DNA of 59,853 nucleotides from Deltaproteobacteria bacterium (GTDB lineage: Bacteria; Lernaellota; Lernaellaia; JACKCT01). The stretch is from NCBI GenBank assembly GCA_020845895.1, contig JADLEX010000032.1, positions 1 to 59,853 of the forward strand. The letters run 5' to 3'. Position 1 is the stretch's first letter, and the number at the start of each line of letters is the position of its first letter. Shown one piece after another: positions 25,585-34,894 of the stretch. The notes beneath the pieces were generated by a model that worked only from the letters and a program-made list of their open reading frames with translations, made no database searches and had not been told where the DNA came from. Both the position numbers and the translations under genes were made by a program.

Positions 25585-26273
25585 GCGCGTTCGCGGCCTT
25601 GCATGATCTTGCGGGCGAGCAGCACGATATTGGAGACGACGAGCCCGATGTCCATGACGGACGTGTCCATGAACAGGGCGTCGTCGGCCCGGCGTAGCGG
25701 ATTCGCCGCGCGCGTCGAGTCTGCTTCGTCGCGGCGCGCCTGATCCCGCAGGACGGACGCGAGGTCCGGCGCGTCGCCCTTCGCCGCGAGTTCCAAGTGA
25801 CGCCGTTTTGCACGCTCATCGGCCGATGCCGTCAGGAAGACCTTCAACTCGGCATCGGGGAAGACATTCGTCGTGATATCGCGGCCTTCCATGATGACGC
25901 CGCCGTCGCGACCCATCTCGCGCTGGAGTTCGACGAGCCGCTCACGGACGACCGGCAGAGCCGAGAGCGCCGACGCGAGTCCGCTGATCTCGTGCTCGCG
26001 GATGGCCGCGCTCACATCCTCGCCATTGCACAGCACGCGCTGCTCGCCGCCGGAAGCCGCGCCGAACTCGATCCGGATCGGGCGGAGCAGTTCTCGCAAT
26101 GCAGGGCTGTCCGCCACGGGCAAGCCGCCGCGTTTGGCCAGCAGGGCGACGCACCGATACATCGCTCCGGTGTCGATGTAGGTAAATCCCAGTTCCGTCG
26201 CGACGCGCCGGCTGACGGTGCTCTTGCCCGCGCCCGACGGCCCGTCGATGGCGATGATCGGCCGCGTCCTCAT
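25581..26273 (-). CDS. cmk: Cytidylate kinase
   Basis: A 230-residue (d)CMP kinase. The P-loop is AIDGPSGAGKSTVSRR, followed by YIDTGAMYRCVALLA. The insert and lid segments contain GRDITTNVFPDAELK and SADERAKRRHLEL, and DTSVMDIGLVVSNI is the end. It makes CDP and dCDP from CMP and ATP. ATG 26273 overlaps the aroA stop as ATGA. The cmk-rpsA order is widely conserved in proteobacteria. Confidence 0.96.
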   Translation of the reverse strand: MRTRPIIAIDGPSGAGKSTVSRRVATELGFTYIDTGAMYRCVALLAKRGGLPVADSPALRELLRPIRIEFGAASGGEQRVLCNGEDVSAAIREHEISGLASALSALPVVRERLVELQREMGRDGGVIMEGRDITTNVFPDAELKVFLTASADERAKRRHLELAAKGDAPDLASVLRDQARRDEADSTRAANPLRRADDALFMDTSVMDIGLVVSNIVLLARKIMQGRERA

Positions 26274-27565
26274 CTTTCCTCCGCCGCGTTCCTCAGGATG
26301 CCGAGGAATCCCGGATAACTGACCTCGGAGATATCGAAATTGCGGACGCGCACGCCGGGGATGTGCGTGCCCGCCACCGCGCCGCACAGCGCGATTCGGT
26401 GGTCGCGCCCGGCATCGATGACCCCCGCACGAAGTTCCAGCCCGCCCTCGACGATCAAGCCGTCGGGGCGCTCATCGACACGCCCTCCCAGTGCGCGGAT
26501 CATCGCGGCGGTCGAGGCCACGCGGTCGCTTTCCTTGTGACGCAGTTCCGCCGCGTCGCGGATGACCGTTTTGCCCGCTGCGAACGCACCGAGCAGGGCG
26601 AGGAGTGGCAGTTCGTCGAGGGCGTCGAGCGCCAGATCGCCGACGATCTCGACCCCTTTCAGGGGTGCCGACGATACCGTGATGTCCGCGACGTCCTCCG
26701 GGCCGCACGGAACGGACGCGCTGTAATCCACGGTCGCGCCCATTCGTTCGAGCGCCCGGAAAAATCCGAGTCGCAACGGATTTGCGAGCACGCCGGCGAT
26801 CCGCACCCGCGAATTGGGCCGGATCGCGGCGATGGCCGCGGGAAACGCCGCGGACGAGGGATCGCCGGGAACCTGGAACGTGAAGGGCGCGGGGCGAGCC
26901 GGGCCGCAGATCTCGACCCGAGTTCCGGAATACGCGCACGTCAGTCCGAGGTGGCGCAAAAAACGCTCGGTGTGATCGCGGCTTCGAGACGGTTCGTGCA
27001 CGGACGTTCGGCCGCCCGCGAAAAGGCCCGCGAGCAAAATGGCGGACTTGACCTGCGCGCTGGCAACGCTCGTCTCGAACGCACCGGCGCGCAAGGCCAC
27101 GGGGGATCGGTCGGGCCAGATGTCGAGCGGCGGCTTCCCACTCTGCGTTCTCACGTCCGCGCCCATCTCGCGCAGCGGTGCGGCGACGCGCTCCATCGGC
27201 CGTTTCATGAGGGATTCATCACCCACGAGCCGCGCGCGAACGCCCGCGCCCGCGCAGATCCCGGCCATGAGACGCATCGTCGTGCCTGAGTTTGCGCAAT
27301 CGACCGGCCCGGTCGGAGTGTCGAATCGACCGCCCGCGCCATGCACGCGCACGCTGCCGTCTTCGAGATCCTCGATCCGCGTTCCGAGCTGTTCGAGGAC
27401 GTGACGAGTCGCCCGCACGTCCGCACCCGAGGGAAGATTCTGAATGATGCTGACACCCGCGGCGAGCGCCGCGAGCATCAGCGCCCGGTGGCCGAGACTC
27501 TTGTCGCCGGGCACCCGCACGACGCCGTGAAAGAAAGGCAGGTGCGGAATCAGGGTTTCGGTCAT
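26270..27565 (-). CDS. aroA: 3-phosphoshikimate 1-carboxyvinyltransferase (EPSP synthase)
   Basis: A 431-residue protein of full length. The N-terminus VRVPGDKSLGHRALMLAAL carries the substrate Lys, and CANSGTTMRLMAGI is the phosphoenolpyruvate-binding loop. SRDHTERFLRHLG, FQVPGDPSSAAFPAAAI-type segment, and LRHKESDRV are the remaining motifs. The enzyme joins shikimate 3-phosphate and PEP in chorismate synthesis. The start at 27565 overlaps the hisC stop as ATGA; the longer open frame upstream is the shadow of hisC. Confidence 0.96.
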   Translation of the reverse strand: MTETLIPHLPFFHGVVRVPGDKSLGHRALMLAALAAGVSIIQNLPSGADVRATRHVLEQLGTRIEDLEDGSVRVHGAGGRFDTPTGPVDCANSGTTMRLMAGICAGAGVRARLVGDESLMKRPMERVAAPLREMGADVRTQSGKPPLDIWPDRSPVALRAGAFETSVASAQVKSAILLAGLFAGGRTSVHEPSRSRDHTERFLRHLGLTCAYSGTRVEICGPARPAPFTFQVPGDPSSAAFPAAIAAIRPNSRVRIAGVLANPLRLGFFRALERMGATVDYSASVPCGPEDVADITVSSAPLKGVEIVGDLALDALDELPLLALLGAFAAGKTVIRDAAELRHKESDRVASTAAMIRALGGRVDERPDGLIVEGGLELRAGVIDAGRDHRIALCGAVAGTHIPGVRVRNFDISEVSYPGFLGILRNAAEER

Positions 27566-28653
27566 GTGCCCAGAACCTCGTCGAGCATGGCGAGCGCGAA
27601 CTCGTTGTCGTCCGGAAGCCCGGCGGTGATGCGAAGGGCCGTCGGTACGCCGAACGACTTGAGGTGGCGCACGATGACGCCGCGATCGAGCAGGCCGCTG
27701 TAGATCGGTGCGGCGTCGCGGCCGAAGTCCGCCATCACGAAGTTCGCGCGCGAGGGCGTGACGGAAATGTTGCGCGCGGCGAGGCGCTCGGTCCACCACG
27801 CGACTCCGTCGCGCGCCAGACGCACGGATTTCGCGAGATGATCGGCGTCCCCGAGCGCGGCGAGGGCGGCGTCGAGGGCGACGCCGTTCGCCGCGAAGGG
27901 CGTTCGCACTCGCTTCATGTCTCGGATGCGCGCCGGCGACGCGATGGCGAACCCGAGCCGCAAACCCGCGAGGCCGTAAGCCTTCGAGAACGTCCGGCAC
28001 GCGACGACGTGACTGAACGCCCGCACGATCGCGACGTCGTCGGGTGCATCGGGATCGGGATCGAATTCGCGATACGCCATGTCGAGCACGACGAGCACGT
28101 CGCCGCCGATCGCTTCACAAAAGCTCGCGACATCCGCGTGACGCAGTCCCGTGCCCGTGGGGTTGTTGGGCGACGCCAGATACACCACGGCGGCCCGTTC
28201 GCGTCTGGCTGCGTCGAGAAAACGGTTCAGATCCCACTCGCGATTCGGCAATTCCACCGGCACGGGACGCAGGCCGAAGCTGTGCGCGAAGATCGGATAT
28301 CCGCCGAAGCCGGGGGAGGGGACGAGCGCCGCTCGCCCCGGCTCGCCGAACGCCCAGGTCGCCAGGTGCATCGCGTCGTCGGAGCCCGTCCCAAAGAGCA
28401 GCATGTCCGCCGACACGCCGAGGCGCGCGGCCACCGCGCCCGCGAGATCGCGGCAGTGATCGTCGGGGTAGACGTGCGCGCGCAACGCGGCCTCACGAAG
28501 GGCGCGAATCGCGCGCGGCGAAGGCCCGAGGGGGTTTTCGTTGCTCGCGATCTTGAGCACGCGCGATAGCCCCTTTTCGCGCGCGAGTTCCTCGGCGGGT
28601 TTGCCCGCTACGTAATCGGGGATGAGGTCGAGGACGGGGTTTCGCCACGTCAT
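27562..28653 (-). CDS. hisC: Histidinol-phosphate/aromatic aminotransferase
   Basis: A 363-residue class I/II PLP aminotransferase. KIASNENPLGPSPRA is the typical HisC start, YPDDHCRDLAGAVA follows, and SPNNPTGTGL and LDMAYREFDP are cofactor contacts. The PLP Lys is in CRTFSKAYGLAGLRLGFA. Its position beside aroA and cmk matches the aromatic branch (HisH-beta) of the family, which may prefer prephenate or phenylpyruvate over histidinol phosphate. The substrate is unresolved from sequence. It is coupled to both neighbours by ATGA overlaps. Confidence 0.9.
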   Translation of the reverse strand: MTWRNPVLDLIPDYVAGKPAEELAREKGLSRVLKIASNENPLGPSPRAIRALREAALRAHVYPDDHCRDLAGAVAARLGVSADMLLFGTGSDDAMHLATWAFGEPGRAALVPSPGFGGYPIFAHSFGLRPVPVELPNREWDLNRFLDAARRERAAVVYLASPNNPTGTGLRHADVASFCEAIGGDVLVVLDMAYREFDPDPDAPDDVAIVRAFSHVVACRTFSKAYGLAGLRLGFAIASPARIRDMKRVRTPFAANGVALDAALAALGDADHLAKSVRLARDGVAWWTERLAARNISVTPSRANFVMADFGRDAAPIYSGLLDRGVIVRHLKSFGVPTALRITAGLPDDNEFALAMLDEVLGT

Positions 28654-29600
28654 GCCGACATCTCCCCGTTCGAACGTCGATCGGCGAGCCAATCCGCGAC
28701 GGTTCGAAATACGTCGTTTCTTTCGCCCGGTAGCGTGAACCAACGGATCTCAGAATCGGCCCGGTGCCAGGTGCGCTGTTTCTTTGCCAGACGCACGGTC
28801 TTTTGAATCGTGTTCGTGATCGCCTCTTCGAGCGTCAACTCGCCCTCGATGTGCGCGATCATGTCGAGGTAGCCGACCGCCCCCATCGAAGGCGTCTCGC
28901 GCGTCACGCCGAGCGCCAAGAGATTGCGGACCTCGTTCACGAATCCCGCCGCCACCATCTCGCGCACGCGGCGTTCGATTCGCTCTCGCAGATCGTCGCC
29001 CTCACGCCGGATTCCGACCTTGAGCACGTCGTAAGGCTTGTCCGCGAAACGATGCGCCTGCTGCATCTCGGACAGGCGCATTCCCGTCGCGCGATAAACT
29101 TCGAGCGCGCGGATGATGCGAATCGAATCGCGGCGGGGAAGTTCGCGGGCCTTTTCGGGATCGACCTCCGTCAGACGCGCGTGAAGCGATCCCGGCTCTC
29201 GCGCTTCCCGCGCCTTGAGCTCGTCGCGGAACGCCCGGTCGAGCGGCGGTCCGTCGATGAGGCCGGACGTGAGGACTTTCAGATACATCATCGTGCCGCC
29301 CGCCACGATCGCCAACCGACCGCGCGCGTGAATCTCGCGGATTGCACGGTCGGCGTCGTCGCGAAACTTTCCCGCGGAATAGGCCACAATCGGATCTGCG
29401 ATGTCGATGAGATGAAACGCGGCGCGCCCGCGTTCCTCCGCCGTCGGTTTGGCGGTGCCGATGTCCATGCCGCGATAGACCTGCATCGAATCGGCGTTGA
29501 CGACCTCTGCGCCGAAGCCCTCGCAAAGCTCCACCGCGAGCCGCGTTTTGCCGGTCGCGGTTTCGCCGTGGATGATAACGATGGGGATTCGGGCGTCCAT
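28650..29600 (-). CDS. miaA: tRNA dimethylallyltransferase
   Basis: A 316-residue enzyme. The P-loop is IHGETATGKTRLAVELCEG, then NADSMQVYRGMDIGTAKP, FHLIDIADPIVAYSAG and AIVAGGTMMYLKVLTSGL follow. The C-terminal half has GYLDMIAHIEGELTLEEA and RLAKKQRTWHR. It adds dimethylallyl to A37 of tRNAs reading UNN codons. The neighbour mutL (separated by two genes) is a common partner in proteobacteria, which supports the call. Confidence 0.95.
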   Translation of the reverse strand: MDARIPIVIIHGETATGKTRLAVELCEGFGAEVVNADSMQVYRGMDIGTAKPTAEERGRAAFHLIDIADPIVAYSAGKFRDDADRAIREIHARGRLAIVAGGTMMYLKVLTSGLIDGPPLDRAFRDELKAREAREPGSLHARLTEVDPEKARELPRRDSIRIIRALEVYRATGMRLSEMQQAHRFADKPYDVLKVGIRREGDDLRERIERRVREMVAAGFVNEVRNLLALGVTRETPSMGAVGYLDMIAHIEGELTLEEAITNTIQKTVRLAKKQRTWHRADSEIRWFTLPGERNDVFRTVADWLADRRSNGEMSA

Positions 29601-29616
29601 CGGCCGGGCCGATCCG

Positions 29617-31182
29617 TCACGGCGCGGGCCAGAGCGACCACGTCGACGCGCCCGGCTCCAGAATCTCCGCGGTGGACAGCGGCGCGGGAAGGAACGGATC
29701 GCTGCTTGCGTTGCCGCCGCTGACGAACATGCGCGCGTCGTCCAGGACGGACAGTTGCGCCACGGTGCGCGCCACGTTCAGCATTGGTCCGGGGAGCACC
29801 TGCGCCGCGATGGGATCGTAGATCTCCGACGTGTCGAGGATTTCGAGAGCCGGGTCGATGCCGCCGACGATCACGACGCGGCCGTCGGCGTCCAGCGCGG
29901 CTTGATGGCCCGAGCGCGCGCGGGAGAGGGTCGCCGCCTCCTCGAACAATCCGGTCGCCGGATCGAACACCTCGATCGAGTCGATGGGGTCGCCCGCCGA
30001 GGTTTCGCCCGAGAAACCCCCCGCGAAGACGACCGTGCCGTCGCCTGTCAGTGTGGCCGAGTGATACATCCGTCCCCGCGCCATGGGGTCTTCCTCGTCG
30101 TCGGGCACGGCGACGAAGCGGCCGAAGTCCTTCGTGGCCACCGTGTACCACGTCGCGGTTTCGCTCGTGGCGAAGCCGTCGAGTCCGCCCGCGATCAGTA
30201 CGCGCCCGCTCTGCGCTCCCGTCATCAGCGTGGCCGTATGGGCGAATCTCGGCGTTGTCATCGTGTCCGCGACAGCGGTGAAGGTTTCCGTTGCCGGGTC
30301 GAAGATCTCCGCGAACTCAAATCCCAACGTGCCGTCGGTACCGCCCACGATCAACACGGTCCCATCGGGGAGCAATGTCGCGGAGTGCAGCGCCCGCCCG
30401 TGGATCATGTCGGCCTTGAGCAGCCGAAACACGCCGGTCGCGGGGTCGAAGATTTCCGCGGAGTCGAGGATCGCAGCGAAGCCTTCTTCGTATCCGCCGG
30501 TGACGAGAACTCTGCCATCGGCCAGCAGCGTCGCCGCATGGCCGAAGCGCGTTTTCGCCATGCGGTCAGAGAGTAGCGAAAACTCCCCCGTGGCCGGATC
30601 GAAAACTTCCGCGGAATCGAGCGGGCCGCCGAATCCCACGCCGCCCGTCAGCAGCAGCCGACCGTCATCGAGCAAGGTCTGCGCGTGCGTGAGCCGGGCT
30701 TGCGCGAGACCGCCCGCGGTCGCCTCGAACGGGATGGGATCGGAGTAGTTCGGCATCTCGTCGAAGCTGAAGATCTGGTAGTGATAGGTGACACCGGGCG
30801 TCACGGTATCGTCGATGAAATAGAACTCCCGCTCCAGGTCTCCCACCGGTTCCGTTTCGATCACGGCGATGGCGGTTTGCGTACCGAGCGCGTCTCCCTC
30901 CTCGAAACGATCTTCGCGCGAGGGCTGCGTGTGATCGGCCTCTCCCTCGGCACGGAGAATCAAAAAACCGAGAAGATCACGATTGAAGATGCTGTCGTTC
31001 TTGCGCGGCTGCACCCACTCGATGCGAATGGAATCCGACTGATTCCAGACGCGGAGATCTTCGGGAGTCAGTGGTCCGTTGATGTCGGGGAGCTTCTCGT
31101 CCTCGTCGCCCGGCTCCTCGGGACAACCCGGGAGCACGGCCAGGAGAACAAACGCAAGGACTGCGGCGATCCGAATGCGCAC
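29617..31182 (-). CDS. Kelch-repeat beta-propeller lipoprotein
   Basis: A 521-residue lipoprotein: lipobox AVLPGCP, an acidic linker, a fibronectin-like domain (residues 40-150, YHYQIFSFDEMPN) and then about six kelch-type blades. The blades repeat 'H(S/T)ATLLPDGTVLIVGG' and 'AEIFDPATETF', with good sequence periodicity of about 50 residues. It is probably surface exposed and binds a partner or glycan. It lies between meaB and miaA with gaps of about 15 bases, so a lipoprotein sits inside a housekeeping operon. No catalytic residues are visible. Confidence 0.85.
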   Translation of the reverse strand: MRIRIAAVLAFVLLAVLPGCPEEPGDEDEKLPDINGPLTPEDLRVWNQSDSIRIEWVQPRKNDSIFNRDLLGFLILRAEGEADHTQPSREDRFEEGDALGTQTAIAVIETEPVGDLEREFYFIDDTVTPGVTYHYQIFSFDEMPNYSDPIPFEATAGGLAQARLTHAQTLLDDGRLLLTGGVGFGGPLDSAEVFDPATGEFSLLSDRMAKTRFGHAATLLADGRVLVTGGYEEGFAAILDSAEIFDPATGVFRLLKADMIHGRALHSATLLPDGTVLIVGGTDGTLGFEFAEIFDPATETFTAVADTMTTPRFAHTATLMTGAQSGRVLIAGGLDGFATSETATWYTVATKDFGRFVAVPDDEEDPMARGRMYHSATLTGDGTVVFAGGFSGETSAGDPIDSIEVFDPATGLFEEAATLSRARSGHQAALDADGRVVIVGGIDPALEILDTSEIYDPIAAQVLPGPMLNVARTVAQLSVLDDARMFVSGGNASSDPFLPAPLSTAEILEPGASTWSLWPAP

Positions 31183-31197
31183 GTCGATCTCCGGGCT

Positions 31198-32190
31198 CTA
31201 CGGGTTCGGGGTTGGGTTTGCGGGGACGGCGAAAATCCGCCGCAGCAGTTCGGGGTCGGCCGACAGCGACGCGGCCGCCGCGTACGGGTTCTCGCGCCCG
31301 GCGAGCACGTCGTGGACAATCCGGCCCACGCCGTCGTCGCGCTCGTTCATCGCGCGCATGAGCCCGTCCTCGAGGCGTCCCGCGAGAATCTCGACCATCT
31401 CTTTGTCGGCCGTCAGCTTCCGGCGTCGACGTTCGACGCGGCCCGCCTTGACCATCGTCGTGTGCTCGTCGATGCGCGCGCACAAGTCCTCGACGCCGAC
31501 TGATTTGGTGGCCTGCGTTTTCAGAACCGGGATCTTCCACGCGGAGGGCGGGTTGAGCTCGATCATGCCGACGAGTTCTTTTTCGATGATGTCGGCGCCG
31601 TCGCGGTCGGATTTGTTGACGACGAAGATGTCGGCGATCTCGGTGAGCCCCGCCTTCATCGTCTGCACCACATCGCCGGACTCGGGCACGAGCACCACCG
31701 TCGTCGTATGCGCGACCTCCATGATGTCCAGCTCGGTCTGCCCGACGCCGACGGTTTCGATCATCACGATGTCGAGCCCCGCGGCGTCCATCAGACGCAC
31801 CGTGTCGCGCGTTGAGCGCGAGAGTCCGCCGTGCGAACCCCGCGTGCCGAGCGAGCGGATGAACACGCCCGTATCCTGCGAGTGTCGGTGCATGCGGATG
31901 CGGTCGCCCAGCAGCGCCCCGCCCGAAAACGGGCTGCTGGGATCGATGGCGACAACGCCCACGGTCTTGCCCGCGCGCCGGTAATACTCGGTGACCTTGT
32001 CGACCAGCGTGCTCTTGCCCGCGCCGGGAGGGCCCGTGAATCCGAGGATGTCGGCCCGCCCCGTGTGCGGAAACAGACGCGACATGACCGCCGCGACGTC
32101 GACCGCACGCGACTCGACGAGGCTGATGAGCCTCGCCAGCGCGCGGCGATTGCCGTCCAGCAATCGGGTGATGAGATCGTCCACGCTCAT
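31198..32190 (-). CDS. meaB: Methylmalonyl-CoA mutase-associated GTPase
   Basis: A 330-residue G3E GTPase. The Walker A motif is GFTGPPGAGKSTLVDKV, AIDPSSPFSGGALLGDRIRM is the switch-type motif, MIETVGVGQTELDI is G3 and FVVNKSDRDGAD is G4 (NKxD). MeaB protects and reloads cobalamin in methylmalonyl-CoA mutase. No mutase gene is present here, but an epimerase for the same pathway lies at 41039. ATG 32190 overlaps the mutL stop as ATGA; a longer frame upstream is a mutL shadow. Confidence 0.93.
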   Translation of the reverse strand: MSVDDLITRLLDGNRRALARLISLVESRAVDVAAVMSRLFPHTGRADILGFTGPPGAGKSTLVDKVTEYYRRAGKTVGVVAIDPSSPFSGGALLGDRIRMHRHSQDTGVFIRSLGTRGSHGGLSRSTRDTVRLMDAAGLDIVMIETVGVGQTELDIMEVAHTTTVVLVPESGDVVQTMKAGLTEIADIFVVNKSDRDGADIIEKELVGMIELNPPSAWKIPVLKTQATKSVGVEDLCARIDEHTTMVKAGRVERRRRKLTADKEMVEILAGRLEDGLMRAMNERDDGVGRIVHDVLAGRENPYAAAASLSADPELLRRIFAVPANPTPNP

Positions 32191-34097
32191 TTTCGCTTGA
32201 ACCTCTTCTCGATCTCGAGGAGCGGGATCGTCCATGCCGTTGGTCGCCCGTGGGGGCAACTACCCGGCCCCTTGATCCGGTCGAGGCCGCGCAGAATCTC
32301 CCGCATCTGGGCGGTCGTCAATTCCTGACCCGAACGCACCGCCGAATGGCAAGCGACGACCGACAGGAAATCATCCGCGATGTGGTCCAGCCCGGCGGTC
32401 TGCCCGGACTCCAGAAACCGCTCGACACATTCCCGCACCGCCGCTTCGGCCTCGCCCGCGGACAAGATGGTGGGAATCGCCGTGATCCGGAAGGTCTCGC
32501 CGCCGAACGGCTCCACTTCGATGCCGACTTTAGTCAAAGCCGGGATCGCTTTCAACAAGGATGCCGCCTCCACCCGTCGCAGGTTCAGCGTGATCGGAAT
32601 GAGCTGCGCCTGCACGGGAATGCGCGTCGCGAAATAGTCGCCCTTGAGTTTTTCGAAGAGGATGCGCTCGTGCGCGGCGTGGGCGTCGATCATGACGAGG
32701 AGTCCGCCCGCCTGACGCGTCTCGCACACGATGTAGTTGTCGAACACCTGCCCCACGATCGACATGGGTCCGAAGATCCCCTCGCCGAGGTCGTCGCTCG
32801 TTCGCCCGAAGTCCTCAGCCTCGTCCTCACCGCGTGTCCGGTCCACGACCTCGACCGTGCGCGTGCCGGGCACAGACGGCGGATCGAGAAACGAGGTGGT
32901 CCGCGACATGCCGAGCCGATCGATCGCGTCGATCACGCGGTCGCGCTCGCGAGCCGCTTCGAAGGATTGCGGCGGCGGGGGATCGGTGCCGGCGTCGGAT
33001 GGGCTTTCGGTTCGCGCGAACTCGTCGATCCAGGTCGCGGGCACGACGGGGCGGCCGTCGGTCGTCGGCGCGGACGGCAGGCCGAACGCGGTTTCGGTCG
33101 AGCCGAACCGCTCGCGCAGCACATGGTCGATCGCCGCGACGATGCCCTCGTACACGCCCGACGGCTGGCGGAACCGGACCTCCGACTTCGTCGGGTGCAC
33201 GTTCACGTCCACGAGTTCAGGCCCGATCTCGATGTCGAGCACCACGACGGGGTAACGCCCTCGGAGCACATGGCCGCGATATCCCGTGTTGATGGCGTGC
33301 GTGAGAAGCCGATCGCGCAGGAATCGCCCGTTGCAGTACACGAACAGGTGACTCGCCGTGGAGCGCGTGGTGCTCGGGCTCGACACGAACCCGCGAAGCC
33401 GAAACATCGAGGTTTCATGATCGACGGGGACGAGACCGACCGTCGCGTCCTCGCCCAGGAGCTGCGCGATCCGCTCGGGAAAACTCGCGGCTTCGGAGAC
33501 CTGCAACTGCGTCTTTCCGTCGGCGCGGAGGCGGAAAAACACCCCGGTGCGGGGCAGGGCAAGGCGCGTGAGCATTTCGATCAGGTGCGTAAGTTCGGTT
33601 TCCGGCGAACGCAGGAACTTGCGCCGCGCGGGGGTGATGAAAAACAGGTCCGCGACGGTGATGTCGGTCCCGGCGGGCACACCCTCCTCTGCGACGTCCA
33701 TGACCGTGCCGCCCTCGACGAAAATCCGCGTCCCGATCGCCGCGCCGGGCGTGGCCGTCCGCAGGATGAAACGCGAGACGCTGGCGATGGCGGGGACGGC
33801 CTCGCCGCGAAACCCCATCGTCATGACCGAAAAGAGGTCCTTCTCGCTGCGGATCTTGCTGGTCGCGTGGCGTTCGAGGGCGAGCAGGGCGTCCTCGGGG
33901 CTCATGCCGGCGCCGTCGTCCACCACGCGGATCGACTTTTTTCCGCCGTGCTCGACATCGATGAGAATCCGCCGCGCCCCGGCGTCGAGCGAATTTTCGA
34001 CGAGCTCCTTCACCACCGACGCCGGCCGCTCCACGACCTCGCCGGCGGCGATCATGTTGGCGACGGTTTCGGAAAGGATGCGGATCTTTGCGGTCAT
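32187..34097 (-). CDS. mutL: DNA mismatch repair protein MutL
   Basis: A 636-residue protein. The GHKL ATPase N-terminus shows VVKELVENSLDAGARRI, VVDDGAGM and MGFRGEAVPAIASVS. The transducer domain has FVYCNGRFLRD, DVNVHPTKSEVRF, and a C-terminal dimerisation domain (GQVFDNYIVCE, MIDAHAAHERILFE, CHSAVRSGQEL) follows. Its C-terminus lacks an obvious DQHAxxERI endonuclease core with all metal ligands, so it may be the E. coli-like non-nicking type; this cannot be settled by eye. It is the first gene of the long minus-strand run. Confidence 0.95.
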   Translation of the reverse strand: MTAKIRILSETVANMIAAGEVVERPASVVKELVENSLDAGARRILIDVEHGGKKSIRVVDDGAGMSPEDALLALERHATSKIRSEKDLFSVMTMGFRGEAVPAIASVSRFILRTATPGAAIGTRIFVEGGTVMDVAEEGVPAGTDITVADLFFITPARRKFLRSPETELTHLIEMLTRLALPRTGVFFRLRADGKTQLQVSEAASFPERIAQLLGEDATVGLVPVDHETSMFRLRGFVSSPSTTRSTASHLFVYCNGRFLRDRLLTHAINTGYRGHVLRGRYPVVVLDIEIGPELVDVNVHPTKSEVRFRQPSGVYEGIVAAIDHVLRERFGSTETAFGLPSAPTTDGRPVVPATWIDEFARTESPSDAGTDPPPPQSFEAARERDRVIDAIDRLGMSRTTSFLDPPSVPGTRTVEVVDRTRGEDEAEDFGRTSDDLGEGIFGPMSIVGQVFDNYIVCETRQAGGLLVMIDAHAAHERILFEKLKGDYFATRIPVQAQLIPITLNLRRVEAASLLKAIPALTKVGIEVEPFGGETFRITAIPTILSAGEAEAAVRECVERFLESGQTAGLDHIADDFLSVVACHSAVRSGQELTTAQMREILRGLDRIKGPGSCPHGRPTAWTIPLLEIEKRFKRK

Positions 34098-34164
34098 CGT
34101 GAAATCTTCAATCGGGGAGGGCGAAGGGTGCCCTCAAACGGGCGACGACGCAAGTCGCTTCGCT

Positions 34165-34195
34165 GAAAAAAAACAACCCCCGCCGGAGCGGGGGT
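34165..34195 (-). terminator. Rho-independent terminator before mutL
   Basis: Read on the minus strand: CCCCCGC, loop TCCG, GCGGGGG, then TTGTTTTTTTT. It terminates the small cysteine-rich lipoprotein transcript and separates it from the mutL run. Confidence 0.88.
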
Positions 34196-34238
34196 AGGAA
34201 GGTCGGTAACAACCGAGTCGGGACTCGGACAGTCGGCG

Positions 34239-34667
34239 TTATTCGCCGAGATAACCCTTGCACTCGTCCCAGCAGGCGATGTCCTTGTCGTCCTTGCCGC
34301 AGATCGAGAAGCACCCGACGACGCACTCCTTGAAGTTGTCGATGTCGGTCTTCGTCGGGTTTTCGACGTCGTCGATCTTGATCAGCACGCCGTCGCAGTA
34401 CTGGATGCACTGGCCGAGGGGGTCGGACCCGGGCGCGGGTTCGTTGCCGTCATACGGAATGCAGCAGTTGCAGGCGTCGAAGCAGTCCGTGATGACGTAG
34501 TCGTATGCGTCGCAGCGCTGATCCCCCGCGCGATCCTTGGCGTGGTCGTCCTCGTCGTTGTTGATCGGTCGGGTCTGCTGGTCGTATTCGTCTCCCGTGC
34601 AGGAAACGACGGCCAAGCTGGCCACGAAGGCGAAAACGGCGGCGACGACCATGTAACGAGATTGCAT
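34239..34667 (-). CDS. Small cysteine-rich lipoprotein
   Basis: A 142-residue lipoprotein. The signal peptide ends in LAVVSCTGDEY, then an Asn/Asp-rich linker. About 13 Cys follow in a spaced pattern (CFDACNCCIPYDG, CIQYCDG, CVVGCFSICG, CWDECKGYLGE) that suggests a compact disulfide-rich fold. ATG 34667 follows GGGAGAG; the upstream frame to 34745 lacks one. Function is not recognised. It shares the style of the lipoproteins at 16449 and 59080. It lies downstream of the subtilase module and is followed by a terminator. Confidence 0.75.
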   Translation of the reverse strand: MQSRYMVVAAVFAFVASLAVVSCTGDEYDQQTRPINNDEDDHAKDRAGDQRCDAYDYVITDCFDACNCCIPYDGNEPAPGSDPLGQCIQYCDGVLIKIDDVENPTKTDIDNFKECVVGCFSICGKDDKDIACWDECKGYLGE

Positions 34668-34802
34668 CGGCTCTCCCACGGGACCGGATTGGACCCACGA
34701 AATTTGACCGGTTTCTATCAGATCCCATCCATCATGGCAACCCACGCCCGCAAAAATTTCGGGTCAGGAAAAGCCATTCCCCAGAGATTTTTCCGGAAAC
34801 GC

Positions 34803-34893
34803 GTTCGTTCGGCGCGCCGCTCGCCGCGCCATGTCGGCACGACCTGGCGGCGTCAATGCGGTCATTTGCCTCCCACAACCGTGCCACAGCTAC
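34803..34893 (-). repeat. Degenerate third copy of the subtilase tail
   Basis: Right after the lipoprotein stop at 34895, the minus-strand sequence in another frame still reads VAVARLWEANDR, then RHGAASGAPNE, resembling the subtilase C-terminus VAVAWFWEANDR...RHGATSCAPND. There are many amino-acid changes and the tail stop codon is lost, so this copy is decaying. No lipoprotein follows it. The copy is assigned by reading the protein-level pattern. Confidence 0.75.
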
Positions 34894-34894
34894 G

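Noticed and set aside
27566-28000. N-terminal extension of aroA
   Set aside because: The normal AroA start matches ATG 27565 with an ATGA overlap; the extension is Arg-rich and lies over hisC.
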